The notes under the pieces: model-generated
Database searches by the model: none
What the model saw: only the letters and a program-made list of their open reading frames with translations
Told to the model about the DNA's origin: nothing
Program-made: the position numbers and the translations under genes
Part shown: piece after piece, positions 50,424-63,000 of the stretch
How positions within the stretch are numbered: the first letter of the stretch is position 1
Layout of the letters: each line of letters begins with the position of its first letter
DNA from: Alitta virens
Taxonomy: Eukaryota; Annelida; Polychaeta; Phyllodocida; Nereididae
Reading direction: 5' to 3'
DNA: 64,000 bases
Assembly: GCA_932294295.1 (NCBI GenBank)
Contig: OW028580.1
Span: forward strand, 29,576,396 to 29,640,395

Positions 50424-52805
50424 TGGTAGATCCAATCTAAGCTGTGCTAGGCTATCTTGTTGAACTTTTGCAGTATTGTGACATCAGAGATGTTCAGCTA
50501 TTTAATGGTTGCTATTTTATGACTTTAAGCAAAAACTGCGGACAACTTCTAGTGGTCCGTTTTGATCACTGGAGATGGATTATAAAACAGTGCATGCATT
50601 GCGACTATATCTCAATTGGATTTGTTTGCCTATTCTTCGAAAAAACATTAAGAAATCATTCAAATGATTTAGAAGGCAATTCACGGACTTCAGAACATGT
50701 GGATCATGGATGCACATGTCAAACACATATTTTCACAATACTCAACAATACATTTTTCATTAAAAAAGTTGGAAGTTTGTCATACTATTATGTGTATGGC
50801 ACTGTTATATTATGTCAAGATGCTCAAAAGTTGTAATCTCAACAGACAGTAGCACTAGTTTTATGGACGATTGTTCCAAAGTATTGAAGCTGTTAAAACA
50901 GCGTGGACCCAATGACCAAATACCTGTGCCCCGTAATAGCGTATTACCAGGCGATGAAAGCAAGCTCCTAGATCATATGGCAGTGACAGTAATTTCCTCA
51001 CAATGATATTTACTGGACTGCCATATAAAGGTGCCTTATGACGGCAAACCTAGTGCACTATGATTTTAGCTAGTAATCAAAAATCAAGTTAAACTTTGAC
51101 AGAAGGTATTAATATTGGTATTATAACTTTAATTACAGTCATGACATCATTATTTTTTAGTAATCTCATGAGGAATTATGAAATCAGTTGTGTTTTTTTT
51201 TTTTTGTAAAACATTATTTATTTAGAGTTGATAAGTTTTTATTTATTTATTATTTAGTGATGCATCAAGCAAACAATTTGTTATCGACAAAGTTATGAAA
51301 GTTCTCTGAAATTTATGTTGTATCTAGATGAAGATAAAATTTGATAAGCCTTAAACTGACAGTTCATAAAGATTAATCAACTTCGAACAGAGTGTGATAT
51401 TTGACCTACCAAGAAACTGGTGACCTTGATCATAATCAACTTCACAACACATATTATAGGTAATTAATTGTACATTTATAATAGTCATGAGATTGGTGCT
51501 ATTTTTACATGATTATTCATAATTGCAAGTTGTTTTGCGTTTAGATTGTAACAGGTATAGGTTGTAGACGTGGCACGTACTGCCGACTTCATTTAAGGAG
51601 TCATTGTATTTCAACTTTCAGTACAGAACCTGAGAAAACTAGAAAGGCACAATGCAATTAGTAAATTCCTTGAATTCATCAACAAACTTCTGTGGTGCTG
51701 CATGTTAATTTGGTAGTAGTCATTGTATAACGTGTAAATATATTAGGAGATGCATGCCAAAGTTCATATTTGTTTGAATGAACTGCGATTCTATTTACGT
51801 CATTTCATAATTTCATATTGAAACGAGTGTTACACACGATGATATTTCCAAGTCATTAACCACATTGAATTTTGCTCACAAAGCGAACAGTCAGATGTAC
51901 TCTGTGGTTGTGGCATAGCTCTCTCGCATGGTTTGTGAAAATGATTGAAGTGCATCTGGGAAAGTCGGGGATTGAAAGATTCGAGAGATTCGCACATAAA
52001 CAAAACAATGGATTTCTTACGAGCTCTTGTTGCTGAACTTATAAATCATTCTCCTGAACTGTGAAATATCTGGCATATCCAGGATTTTGTCTCTGCTATT
52101 TTCATTGTTCGAAGATTACGTCTGAAATGTCGACCAGGATGGACATTAAAAGGATTGCATTGATAAAATGATGTCAGTGTGGTGGTGAAAAGACCGATAG
52201 AACGATTGTCTACTGGTATATGATTGAAATGATTGATATTTGTGCATTGCTGTTAATAATCTGATTATTAGTCTGTTAATATGAATAGGTTATGAATGAT
52301 AGTCATAAAGTGACCTTCTGATTACAAATCACTGTTAAATGTGAAGTCATTATCCTAGCATGTTGAGGATGGTTAAACTCATCTAAAATGAAACTAATTA
52401 ACTATTTAAACTAAATTATCAATGATGCTGTTTGTCTTGAAAGCCCATTTTTCACATTAGACTTTCGTCATGTAATTAAATCGTAATCAACGGTTGTTAA
52501 ATTATTTCTAAAAAATTCCTGAATGCTCGTTTTCTGTCTTTGTAAGTTGATGTTAAAAGTTACTTTTTTGTCATCTTGTTTTGATATGAATCTAGTGTGT
52601 ATATTATGGGATGGTTGTAGGTGTTGTAGGTAAAGCTAGCCTGATGTTTATTGTTCTGTCTTACATGAGTTGAGCAGGTTTTTGATAGGTCTAGTAATCG
52701 AAGCATTCATTCATAATTCTACATCCATGTACTCTCCATCACCATCCCTTCCCTTTATGTAGAAGTTTTTAAAAGTATTTGAATAAAATGAAATGTCAGT
52801 TATCA
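50424..52805 (+). other. ARID5 3' UTR
   Basis: About 2.4 kb after the TGA, ending past an AATAAA at 52782-52787. Contains overlapping ATTTA words in an AU-rich stretch (about 51219-51257) and a Pumilio-type TGTAAATA (51733-51740), both known mRNA decay/translation elements. A 130-codon open frame right after the stop (50444-50836) has no domain and I treat it as UTR. Confidence 0.6.
52782..52787 (+). terminator. Polyadenylation signal of ARID5
   Basis: Perfect AATAAA followed within 40 bases by a GT-rich stretch. Confidence 0.6.
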
Positions 52806-53884
52806 CTTGCGGTTCAGTGTTTTTAAAAATGTCAACTTTGTGCTTGCCACATCAGTTTAAAAATCTGAATTTTACTATTCACATCATTCAAATCTAGAAA
52901 ATGCTAAGCTCTGACAGCATGTGAATTTCATTTAAATGGACAAAGTTTCGGTGTTTCCTATATCTCAGCATCCATAGTGCGAAAAGTGCACCAGCATCAT
53001 TAATGATTCACCATCCCTCTCCCAACTCATCATTTTAATTAACACGAACATTACATTAGTGACTATTCTAATACATCTGCAATGACATTTAAAAGTTTAA
53101 AAATTATCATGGTTTTGACTTTTTGAAATTTAGTTTATTTATTAACTAGGGTGTGGCCTTGATAGCGGCAGAATTTCTGCCTTAGAGGGCCACTCTTGAA
53201 TGCACATATTTTAATGTGTGATATTTGAATAAATTGTCCTGAGTTCCAAACTTGTGGCATTTTGCATAATATGTCACAATTCAAAAGAGCAGCAGTTACT
53301 CCTGTGACCAGATAAAACTGGCAGATGCTGATTGTTGAAGGCAAGTTACTCTAAAGACAAAAATGTTGACTCTGCAAAAAACATCTTTATAAATAGTCTT
53401 TAACATTATCAAACGACTCCCAGAAGTTAGTTTTGTGCTTGCCAGAGTTGATGTTACCTGGTTACTTGGACGGCATCAGGATACTGGCTTGGAGTGGTGA
53501 CTGCTGGCTTGCTCAATTTGCAAGTGGCATGCATGGCGTCTTTTTTGCCAACATGATACCCATTGTAATCAGCGACGACTTGCATCACAATCTGGCTTTT
53601 TAATTAACCTTAAATGCTTTATTTCCCCACAATTTATTTCTGTGGAACAAAGTTGCCATGGTAGTTGGGAAACTGTGGATGAACAATATCTGGGCTGAAT
53701 GTAAGCCTACCTGTCCGCCAGGTGGCCTGGTGTATGACATTATAATAGGCCACTAACACATTTAACCTGACAAATGATGGCATTAAAGAGTTAAATGCCA
53801 TTGTAGTATCATGCCCAATGTGTGCTTAGGAACAATGCAATGTCATCTAGATTGACAAGAGGATATCGATGACATACTAAAACG
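52806..53884. other. Tail-to-tail spacer between ARID5 and NUP107
   Basis: No gene recognised. Around 53176-53190 the word TGCCTTAGAGGGC recurs from the SINE body at about 10905, possibly a SINE tail relic, but the match is too short to be sure. Confidence 0.5.
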
Positions 53885-53898
53885 GATACAAATAAATA

Positions 53899-53904
53899 TT
53901 TATT
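53899..53904 (-). terminator. Polyadenylation signal of NUP107
   Basis: TTTATT on the plus strand, AATAAA on the minus strand, about 120 bases after the NUP107 stop. Confidence 0.55.
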
Positions 53905-54024
53905 TGAACATGTTCATGATTTTTACATGGGTAAAACATTTCACAGATACAAAAATAAGAGCGTCAATCATAGCAATTTATACACAAATGGAAGGAAATA
54001 TTAATATTCAGGGTACATTAGTAA

Positions 54025-57000
54025 TTAACTAGATGGATAGCCTAGAGGGTCTTTATTCTGGTTTAAATGCTCAATTGCAGATTTTGCCAATTCTTGCAAA
54101 AACTTCTGAAGATCATCTTTTTGGAACACCTGCAAAAAATAAAAACATTCATGAAGAAGAATTACAAGTTTACGAAAATTTAATCAGACGGTATTAATGT
54201 GAAAGACTTTTGAAAACCAAATGTGTACTAACTGTGTATAGCTGGTAATTCTCATCAGCAATGGCATCTGCTAACTGGAGGCACTCCTGGTACTGCTCTG
54301 TTGAGTGCAAAACGGTACGTGCAAGGAAACACATGGTGGGAAGACACATCCTGCGCAGTCTTTGCATTTGGTGCTGACGACGAGTGTCCATTGACAGGTC
54401 CTGTGAACGAAATAAGCGATATAAATTGTAGTAATTTTGAATAAATGAAGTATAATTTCATAGAATGACATCACTACAGAAATTTTGTAAGGAAAAACAG
54501 CAAACCTGGCCTCGATCTACCATCCAGCCTCCATCTGGAAACAGTAGAACATTGTAGATCTGTGCTATAGTCCTCTGAAACAAAAATGCAGATAAAACAA
54601 ATTAATAAACAAAAATGCAGCTAAAACTAATTAATAAACAAAAATGCAGATAAAACAAATTACTAAATTGTATCTATAATATAATTTTCAGTCACATTAG
54701 ATTAGTTTTTGTATTCTTATTAGTTTGTCGGACAGAAGCTTTTGCTTGGTTCATGTATTTTGTTTTGAACAAGGTATGTGAATATATAATTTTATAAATA
54801 TAATTTTACTACTACTACTACTATTAAATTCATATTTGAATTCAGATTTTTGATCATACGTCTCAATTAACCAAACGTTCCTACCTTTGACTGAATGTTG
54901 AGCCCGTGTTGCCAACGTTCCATCTCGGCCTGGAACTGTGCCTCTCGGTGCTCATGAGCCACCCTGTCTGCAAAGTTTCCTCCGACTTCTATCTCTGGCT
55001 TCACTGGTTTACCATTGTGATAATGTTCAAACCAGTTGTTGAATGAATCTTGGGCTTCCTGTAACAGAATTATGGAAAATAAAAATAATTTACTCATAGA
55101 AACGCATGCAGGGTTGCAGCTGTCATGTTCACATAAATTTAAGCCAAAATATTTACTAAAAAGACAACATACCAAATATGCTTGCAAACAGAGGTACTCC
55201 CTGATCGCGTTATCCATTTCAGTTGTAAGTTCAGTGCTTCCAGTCTGAAAAAACAAAGAGATACTCAATACCATTTACACATTTCACACAAATAATAACC
55301 CCATTAGTGATGTAAAATATTTCAGTACCTGTGCAAGCCACGTCTTGGCAATCACATCCACAGAATTTGAAGGCAGTTTTTCAAACACCGCTCTTGCAGC
55401 AGCATACTTTCTTTGCACTGTTTAAAATGGAATGAGGATTTTACAGTTAAAATGTAATGACAAAAAGTATTCTAAAAATGTTATTTTGTTAAATATACTA
55501 ACCTAAGAATGTCCTCATGATGGCATTAGCTTGAATCATGGCTTCGCTACGCTGAGATTCATCAAACAAAAGCCAATCAATGGCATTAATCTTCTCCTTG
55601 TCTTCCTGCAAAGGTATCACAAACGTTCAGGTTTTCATGATATATTTCAAACACATAATTTCTTAATGATAGTAAGTATCATGATATAATTCAACCTTCT
55701 CATATTAACACAAAAAAATTAATTGCAAATTCCAAAACACAAACCTGAGAGACAGGAGGGTCAGAGGGCATTTCTGACATGTTCATGATTTCCGAGCTGT
55801 CTAGTGATCGGATATTTTCCACCACCTGTTTGGTGATGCTAGGAATGTCCAGGCCTGCTTCAGCAGCAAGTTCTAGACATACATGCCGTTCGTCAGCTTC
55901 GTGGATATCTGTGCAATAAAAATTTATGGTATAATTTCAATGCATGCGATTGCCAAAAGTATGTTCATCACATGAAGACTATGGCTCAAGATGCATTTAT
56001 TTCTAAGCCAAGCCAGTGATCAGTGGCTGAATTATATTTTGTTACAAACAAAAGAAATCATTTTATCAAAACATATCAATAACCATGCATTGTTCACTTT
56101 ATTCTGCAGAATTGTACTGCAATATAACATCAGTCATACCAACTGAAAACCTTACATATCAAGCGCTTTGGTCGTACCTTGCAAAAACTCCGCATACCAG
56201 TTGACTTGGAATTCTTGAGGTAGTTTAGAGACATAAGTTGCCACCAGGGGGATCTGCTTATCTTCTATGAGGTCACGGACAAAGCTTTCCAAAATTGTTA
56301 TCGACAGTTCTTCCTGATAAAATGAAAAGAGGTAAGATTGTTATGCCATGAAAAACATAGTATTTGAATTTATTTTCACTTTATGTACTCCTTAAAAACA
56401 GTTTCATTACCTTGGTATTTGCCCCGATTGCTTGAAGGAAAAGGATGAGATGGGCCATAAAACGCACCAGATGGCGATTAGGTCGATTTAAGTCCTCCTT
56501 TACCCATTCAAACATCTCTTCAACAAGGGCTGCATGAAAATTAACAAAATTTTTTTAACACTGATCCATAGATGGAAACTGTACACGCAACTAGCAATCA
56601 CATCATAGTTGCCAGTTCTCAGAAATTGAGAAAATACGACAAAGAAATATGCCTTTGTGTCATAATTAAGTGTTATAATTGCAATTAAACTCACCATCAA
56701 AATCACCAAGGATAATATACTTTTGGATGACATGAAAACGGTCCTTCCCCTCAGTACGAATTGCATCACTTGTCGAGGCATGGATGTCACGGAATATGGA
56801 CTCTGGAGACATTCTGTGGGGGAAGTCATCAAAAATCATAGCAATTTCTAACACTTCACATATCAACATCTTCCTTAAAATTGTGAATTTCATGGCAAGT
56901 AAGAGGATGTAAGATTCCTTCAACTTACACTTTATCCCAGAAGTTTTTTGGCAACTCCTCGTGCGTCTTATGTGATGGGGAGTTGAGGCGGATCTCCTGT

Positions 57001-60000
57001 TCCACACGGGTGTCCACCATCGACTTGAAATAAGCCCAAACATAATCTGCCCAATTCTCACAAATGGGCAAGACCTGTTTGATGTTCCCACTCAGCGCTC
57101 CATAGATGGCTCGTTCATACTTGTCAAACTGATCCTGTAGTCGTAAATATTGCAAAATCATATTTCAACAAAATGATCTTTAAAAACAAAATCAAGAGAA
57201 AAAATCGTGGATTGAGAAATAGACTCCCTGGTGAGCACCAGCTTTTTAAAAAATTATTATAACTGTCAATTATACATTACATTGATCCTTCATTCATTCT
57301 GTCTCTACTTAAAATATCTTATAGGTATATTAGTAATATACTCCCAAAACCTATAGTAAATCTCTTTGAAATTCCCACCCATAATTATGCAACTAGAACC
57401 CTTAGGTAATGGTATTTTGTAAATACTCTGATGTATCCCCTTCCGACACATTATATGTTTATTATAATATCACATTGCATTTATTTATACTTGTAAACCA
57501 ATATACTGGAGTGTTGGGAAATAATAAAATGTCTAAATTCATAGATATTACATAATGGTTCAGTTCTTCATGATACAATTTGCATGTCCATTTCTCAGGC
57601 AACGTCAATGTGAAGACATTTATCCATCACTTACATTTTCAGACAACCGCCAACAAGACACCTTCCAAATATCTCTGAAGAAATTCCCTTCCACCGGGTT
57701 TAGAGATAGAGGTTGTGATTCTCCATAATTTGGGTCGTGATATAATCTCCAGCCTTCGAGAGTAGCTGATCGCCAGGACTGCCCACATCGCACACACAAC
57801 TTTTGGGCCTGAAATGACAGAAATTATGAATTACAACAAAGAAGTCATTTCCTTCTAAGCAGATTGTTCCCATTTACTGAAAAAAAAGGCACCTGATGTA
57901 CATAATTACAGTACACAATGGTCCTCATAGATTCCACAATTGCGATGTCATCAAGTACATCATCACGCCTCCTTAATTCAGGGCTGTTCCAAAATAAAAA
58001 GATGGGGGGGGGGGCCAGAACATTTTCAGACCCCCCCCCCCACCCCCAAAATCAGTTTTTTGACAGCCCCCCGCTTTTTTCTACATTAAAGGTCATGGGC
58101 AATCAAAATCAAACTTTACCAGTATGCGACATAGAATACTAGAAACTTGAATTCCGAATTTCACATAATTCTGACTTTGGTGTAAAAAGATATTAGCGTT
58201 TATTTACGCCAATTCACACAACGGCATTTTGGGTGCGATCACTGAAGCGTAACTGGGTCAACTGAGGCAGTGACGTCAGAGTTGCTGCTGCAGGCTCCAT
58301 CCACTGTGGAAATAGTATACTGAATATATGGGAAGTGACACATTTGTGGATTATAGTCATTATCACATTGTTTAGTGATGTTAACGGAATAATAAGTTTG
58401 TAGGCCTACAGGTTTATCAATTATTCCAGGGAGAAAATAAGTTTAATACTAATAATTATGAAAGAAAAGTATGAATTAACAGTGAAAATTATTGAAGTGC
58501 AAGCACCAAGGATTAATTTAGGCTTCTTTCTTTCTCATGCATGTCGGTAATAGTAGATGAGGTATTGTTTCGGAAAATGTGATAATTGTTCACGTTTTTC
58601 TCTTACTTAGTAGTCTACTATAATTCTATATTATTTATGGCCATGAAACCCCCAAAAAGCACAACCACATAAATTTAGGCATTTTATTATGTTTCAAGCA
58701 TGTAAAATGTAAATAAAGATCATAATTAACTGGATGGCATGAAAGGAGATGAATAAGAGAGTCTGATCCTGCAACAACCTATTTATCATGAAACAACATA
58801 ATAAAGTCAGTCACTTTCATTTTGAGTAAGCAAGCCTGATTCTATGGCAGTCTTTTAGAATTTAGGTCATATGACCTAAATAGTATTTCATAGATAAGTG
58901 ATTCAACATGGTTTCACATAAATTTGTATATATACGTGAAATAAAAAGTAATGTCTATTGATATCAGAATGCAAAATCATTATGTTCTATTAATTATTTA
59001 CAGTTTAAATTATGATCAGTATTTTCATAGGCAACACAACCCTGATAAAGCTTTTATTTTACTTTGGTGATATTTGTATTTTATTCTTACCTATCTCTAT
59101 AACATGCTGGCATTTAATTAGAATGTAGATGATTATCTTTATAATTGTTTATATAATCATCTTTGGGGGTCTGCAAGGCAATTACCAATTAAGAATTTGA
59201 CATGCCTCAGTGGTCTGCCCAAAACTTTGAACTGGAATGAACAGCTTGTCTTTGAAATATTATGATGATGTAATCATAACTGCTTCTTAGAGGGGCATTG
59301 TTTATTAACTGTCTAGAAATAGGACACCATTGTGTATTATCAGCAACTAAGAACCAGCACAGCATATCAATAACAGGGGCCAACCCCCCCCCCCCCCCCA
59401 AGTCCAAAATTTAAAACAAAACTTCCTAGAATTGCCAAATTTCAAAATTTAAGCTGATTTATATTACGAATATTACTATGAAATCAGGTAACAGTAGGGA
59501 AAAGGTTAACACAAGCCACATTTCGAATGTATGTAGATCCATTGTAAGAATATATATATACGCACAATTATTTAGAAGGGTATCAGCTGATTGATAAATA
59601 TATTCTCATTTTCTTATAATGAACCCTGGTAACCAAAAAAATATTAAAAAAAGTCGCACATTGTATACGTATTATTCGTACTGCTATAATCTACTGAAAT
59701 GCATATGAATTAATAATTATTGTATTTTACACATATATAACTATGAGTCATGCACAAATGACATCATGAAAAAATACATGAAAAAAAAAAAAATAATAAT
59801 TACATTTATAACCAGTAAAATTATGTAAGCTAGCCCTTGTCCTTCATGAATATATGATCCAAGTTATACTTAATAATTTGGGTGTCATAATAGCATCAAA
59901 TTCATTTAACTCATCCAATCTGCCAGGGTTATCCATGCTGTGTGCCATTCAACAGCAGCAACTCTGACGTCACACGGACGGCTCTGGTGGCAGTTACTGG

Positions 60001-63000
60001 AACTACAGTTTTTGGATCCTTACATTTGCGAAAAGAGCGGGAGTGCGGCAAACTTCGTTTTTTGTTGGTAAAATTTATGCTAAAGTCAGTTTTTTCACTG
60101 CAGACCTTATAAATGAACTTATAGCTATCAGATAAGAACATTTTCGCTAAAAGTATGATTTTGATTGCCCATGACCTTAAAGAAATTAAGAAAATACTGA
60201 TATCAGTTTCCCCCCTCCACCATCCCGATATCTGAAAAATCTTCTGGTCCACCCCACTCCCCCTTATTTTTAAATGGAACAGCCCTCAGGAAAACAGGTG
60301 TCAAAGCTTTAGTTGTTTAAGATATTTTGCTAACACCTGAGAGTATCTAAGTAATCAAATTAAAAGCTCACATCATCCAGCTGTCCCGCTCGCACACAGG
60401 CAAACAAGTAACGCAACAATCTTCCCTCGTCTTCTTGGTCCTGGTCGTTCAAAGTACGTCTCTGTCTCAGAGGGGCATCAGGGTCCTGCAAAAATGTAGC
60501 TCTTAGGTAATAACAGTTTAAGCCTACATAATGTCAAAAAAATCCTAGTATTTTCTGTGATTTTAATTGGGTTTTCATCACTTGCGAAACACCAACTTCA
60601 CATACCATTTCTGTGATGTACTGTCTGTCAGAGTAGATGGGGACACCCATATCACTTTGTTTCAAGGTGTGCAGCATGTTCTCCCAGGCCACTGCCTTGT
60701 CTTGGAAAAACTCAACCCGCTCGTAATAGGTGTCTAATTTCTCAGCAGAGGCACTTTCCAGCCAATCAACCACCAGCTGAAATCAAGAAAATAGTCAAGA
60801 TATATAGTGATGGATTTCACAGAAGCAATACAACTTTTTTTCTGCTTTTTCAGTTGAAACAAATTTGAGAAGTATCATTAGCAAACTGGACAGAGAAGAT
60901 TCCATTACCTGGGCTTGTCTTACGGTTGCATCTTTCTCATATAACCTCTGCACCATGTCCTTGTCACTGGAATACCGTTTCTGTAAACCAAATGTACAAT
61001 CAGAATGAACAACAATTTGTTGTATACTGTAAGAACATAATGAAATGGCATTGAGCAATGCATATTAGTGAATTCTGTGACCTTATCATGTTTCATAATG
61101 ATGGACATCCATGAAATGATTTTGTAAATTTCTACATATCAATTTATATTTCACTTTTAATTAATTCGTTGCTAACATAACTCTGTATTCGTAAACAACA
61201 ATACTCCATATAATATTCAGAGAAGTGCAATTACAACCAACCATCATGAAATTTTCCTCTCCATTCAGCTCCTCCTCTTCCATCTGATCCTCCGTTTGCT
61301 GGTTTTTCATCATCGACTCAAGTCGGTCACCACACAGGAAGCGGATCAGACGCCAGGTGTGCTTCTCTTGATCGATACCATTCAGCGTCCTTTCCACCTT
61401 CTTGAATCTGCAATCAGGTATATTTGGATGTTACATTAGTCTTAAAATATAAAAGATCAGTAGTCATGCTACTTATGTAGTAAATTAATAGAGAGTTTTT
61501 GGTGCTTGTTGATATCCGTCTTGAACGTTCTACTGTCAGATTCCGAGTGAACAAAGACCGGTCTGTGTAAAGAGCTATCAGCGCCGAATCGCACCGATGC
61601 GCCCTCTTGTGTATATTTACCACAATTATATCAAGTTTCCATACAATGCAAACATATCTTGGCAACATTTAAATCTTGTAGAGTTATCGGCACTTGGCAA
61701 ATAATGTTGATCACAAAAAGAGTCATCTACCAAATTTTAGAAAAAGACAGCAACAGATATGTGGTACATTAGAAACATTCCAAATGATTCCCTCTGCTAG
61801 TTATGACCCACAGATAAAGATGTGAAAATATAAAGATATGAAACAGATAATGATATGAAAACGAGTTTTAAATGACAATGACATACTTGAGCTGGGCAGG
61901 CGTAGTTTTGCGCAACAGTTTGTCCAAGACTGTCACATGTTGGTTGCACACCTCTTCATACTGAGCCAAGAGGTCAAAGACCTGGTGTTCCGCTGGGTGT
62001 TGTTTCAACTGTTTCTTGAAGTCGGCAAAAATACTACTGCTCCCTGGGAAAACACAAGGAAATAATTTATGAATTACTCAGAAATTTCTGCTTTTGAAAT
62101 ATTTCTGAATTATAGACAATTTGGTTTATAAGGTGACACTTATATTTTTTTAAGCTTCTCGGCTCCGCGGACATGACGAGAAATGTGCTGACAGAACAAT
62201 AAATTAACATGTCCTAATGTTATTTAATAGCAAATTTCATTTTATTTTGACCGACCCACGCGAAAAAATGGCCCTGAGAGGATCAGAAAAGCTAATCATC
62301 AAATAAGTGTGGACTAATGAAAATGAGTTAGTAGCATGTGAGGTGATCACAAGACAATATTTATGCATTTGGCCTTTTGAGCCCATTTTTCATTATTTAA
62401 ATAACCCATTTGTGTTTTGATATCGTAGAATGAACGCATAATTTTCTAACCAATACAGATCAGTTCAAATTGTTCTCTCAACACAAAAAGATAAATATTT
62501 ACATGGTAATGAAAGGGGTTATTCCTTATAACATGATGAGGAAAGAATAAAGCTTGTAATAATACCCTACCTGCCAAACCAGGATCTTCCTGCAGCAGAA
62601 GCTGGACATTTGTAGTGGTCACCTCATCTTCATCTTCATCCATCAGACTCAGTCTCGACTACAGATAACCAAACCAAGATAAGTACATGAGTAAAGTTTG
62701 ATTATAGCCCATTCATCTTGAAATACATGAGTGGAAGAAACGCAAGGTTTTATCAGCATTTGAATTTCATCTAGCTCTCAAATGCATTATAGAAAAATGC
62801 TTTGTTGTAAGAGCATGTGAATTTCATCTAAAGAATGAAATGAACTAAAAAAATAATACAGTTACTCCATCAGTTGCTCTCTTTATTAACATAATTTTTT
62901 TCTGAACTTCATCTCATGCATCTCATTCCTCAAAATTTTCATATAGCTAGTGGTCTCAAAATAACTTTGAGTTAAGTTCTGAGACCACTAGTCATCATTA

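Noticed and set aside
50444..50836. 130-codon open frame just after the ARID5 stop
   Set aside because: Lies in the long 3' UTR before the poly(A) signal, starts after the stop in another frame, and shows no recognisable domain.
53170..53200. Third SINE copy
   Set aside because: Only a 13-base word is shared with the SINE body, too short to call an insertion.
56468..56481. CTCF-like word in a NUP107 exon
   Set aside because: 12/14 match in constrained coding sequence, explained by the protein (R-H-L-V-R).
59929..60252. 107-codon frame in the transposon's right end as a transposase fragment
   Set aside because: It is the translation of the terminal repeat itself, and no catalytic motif or similar frame lies in the interior.
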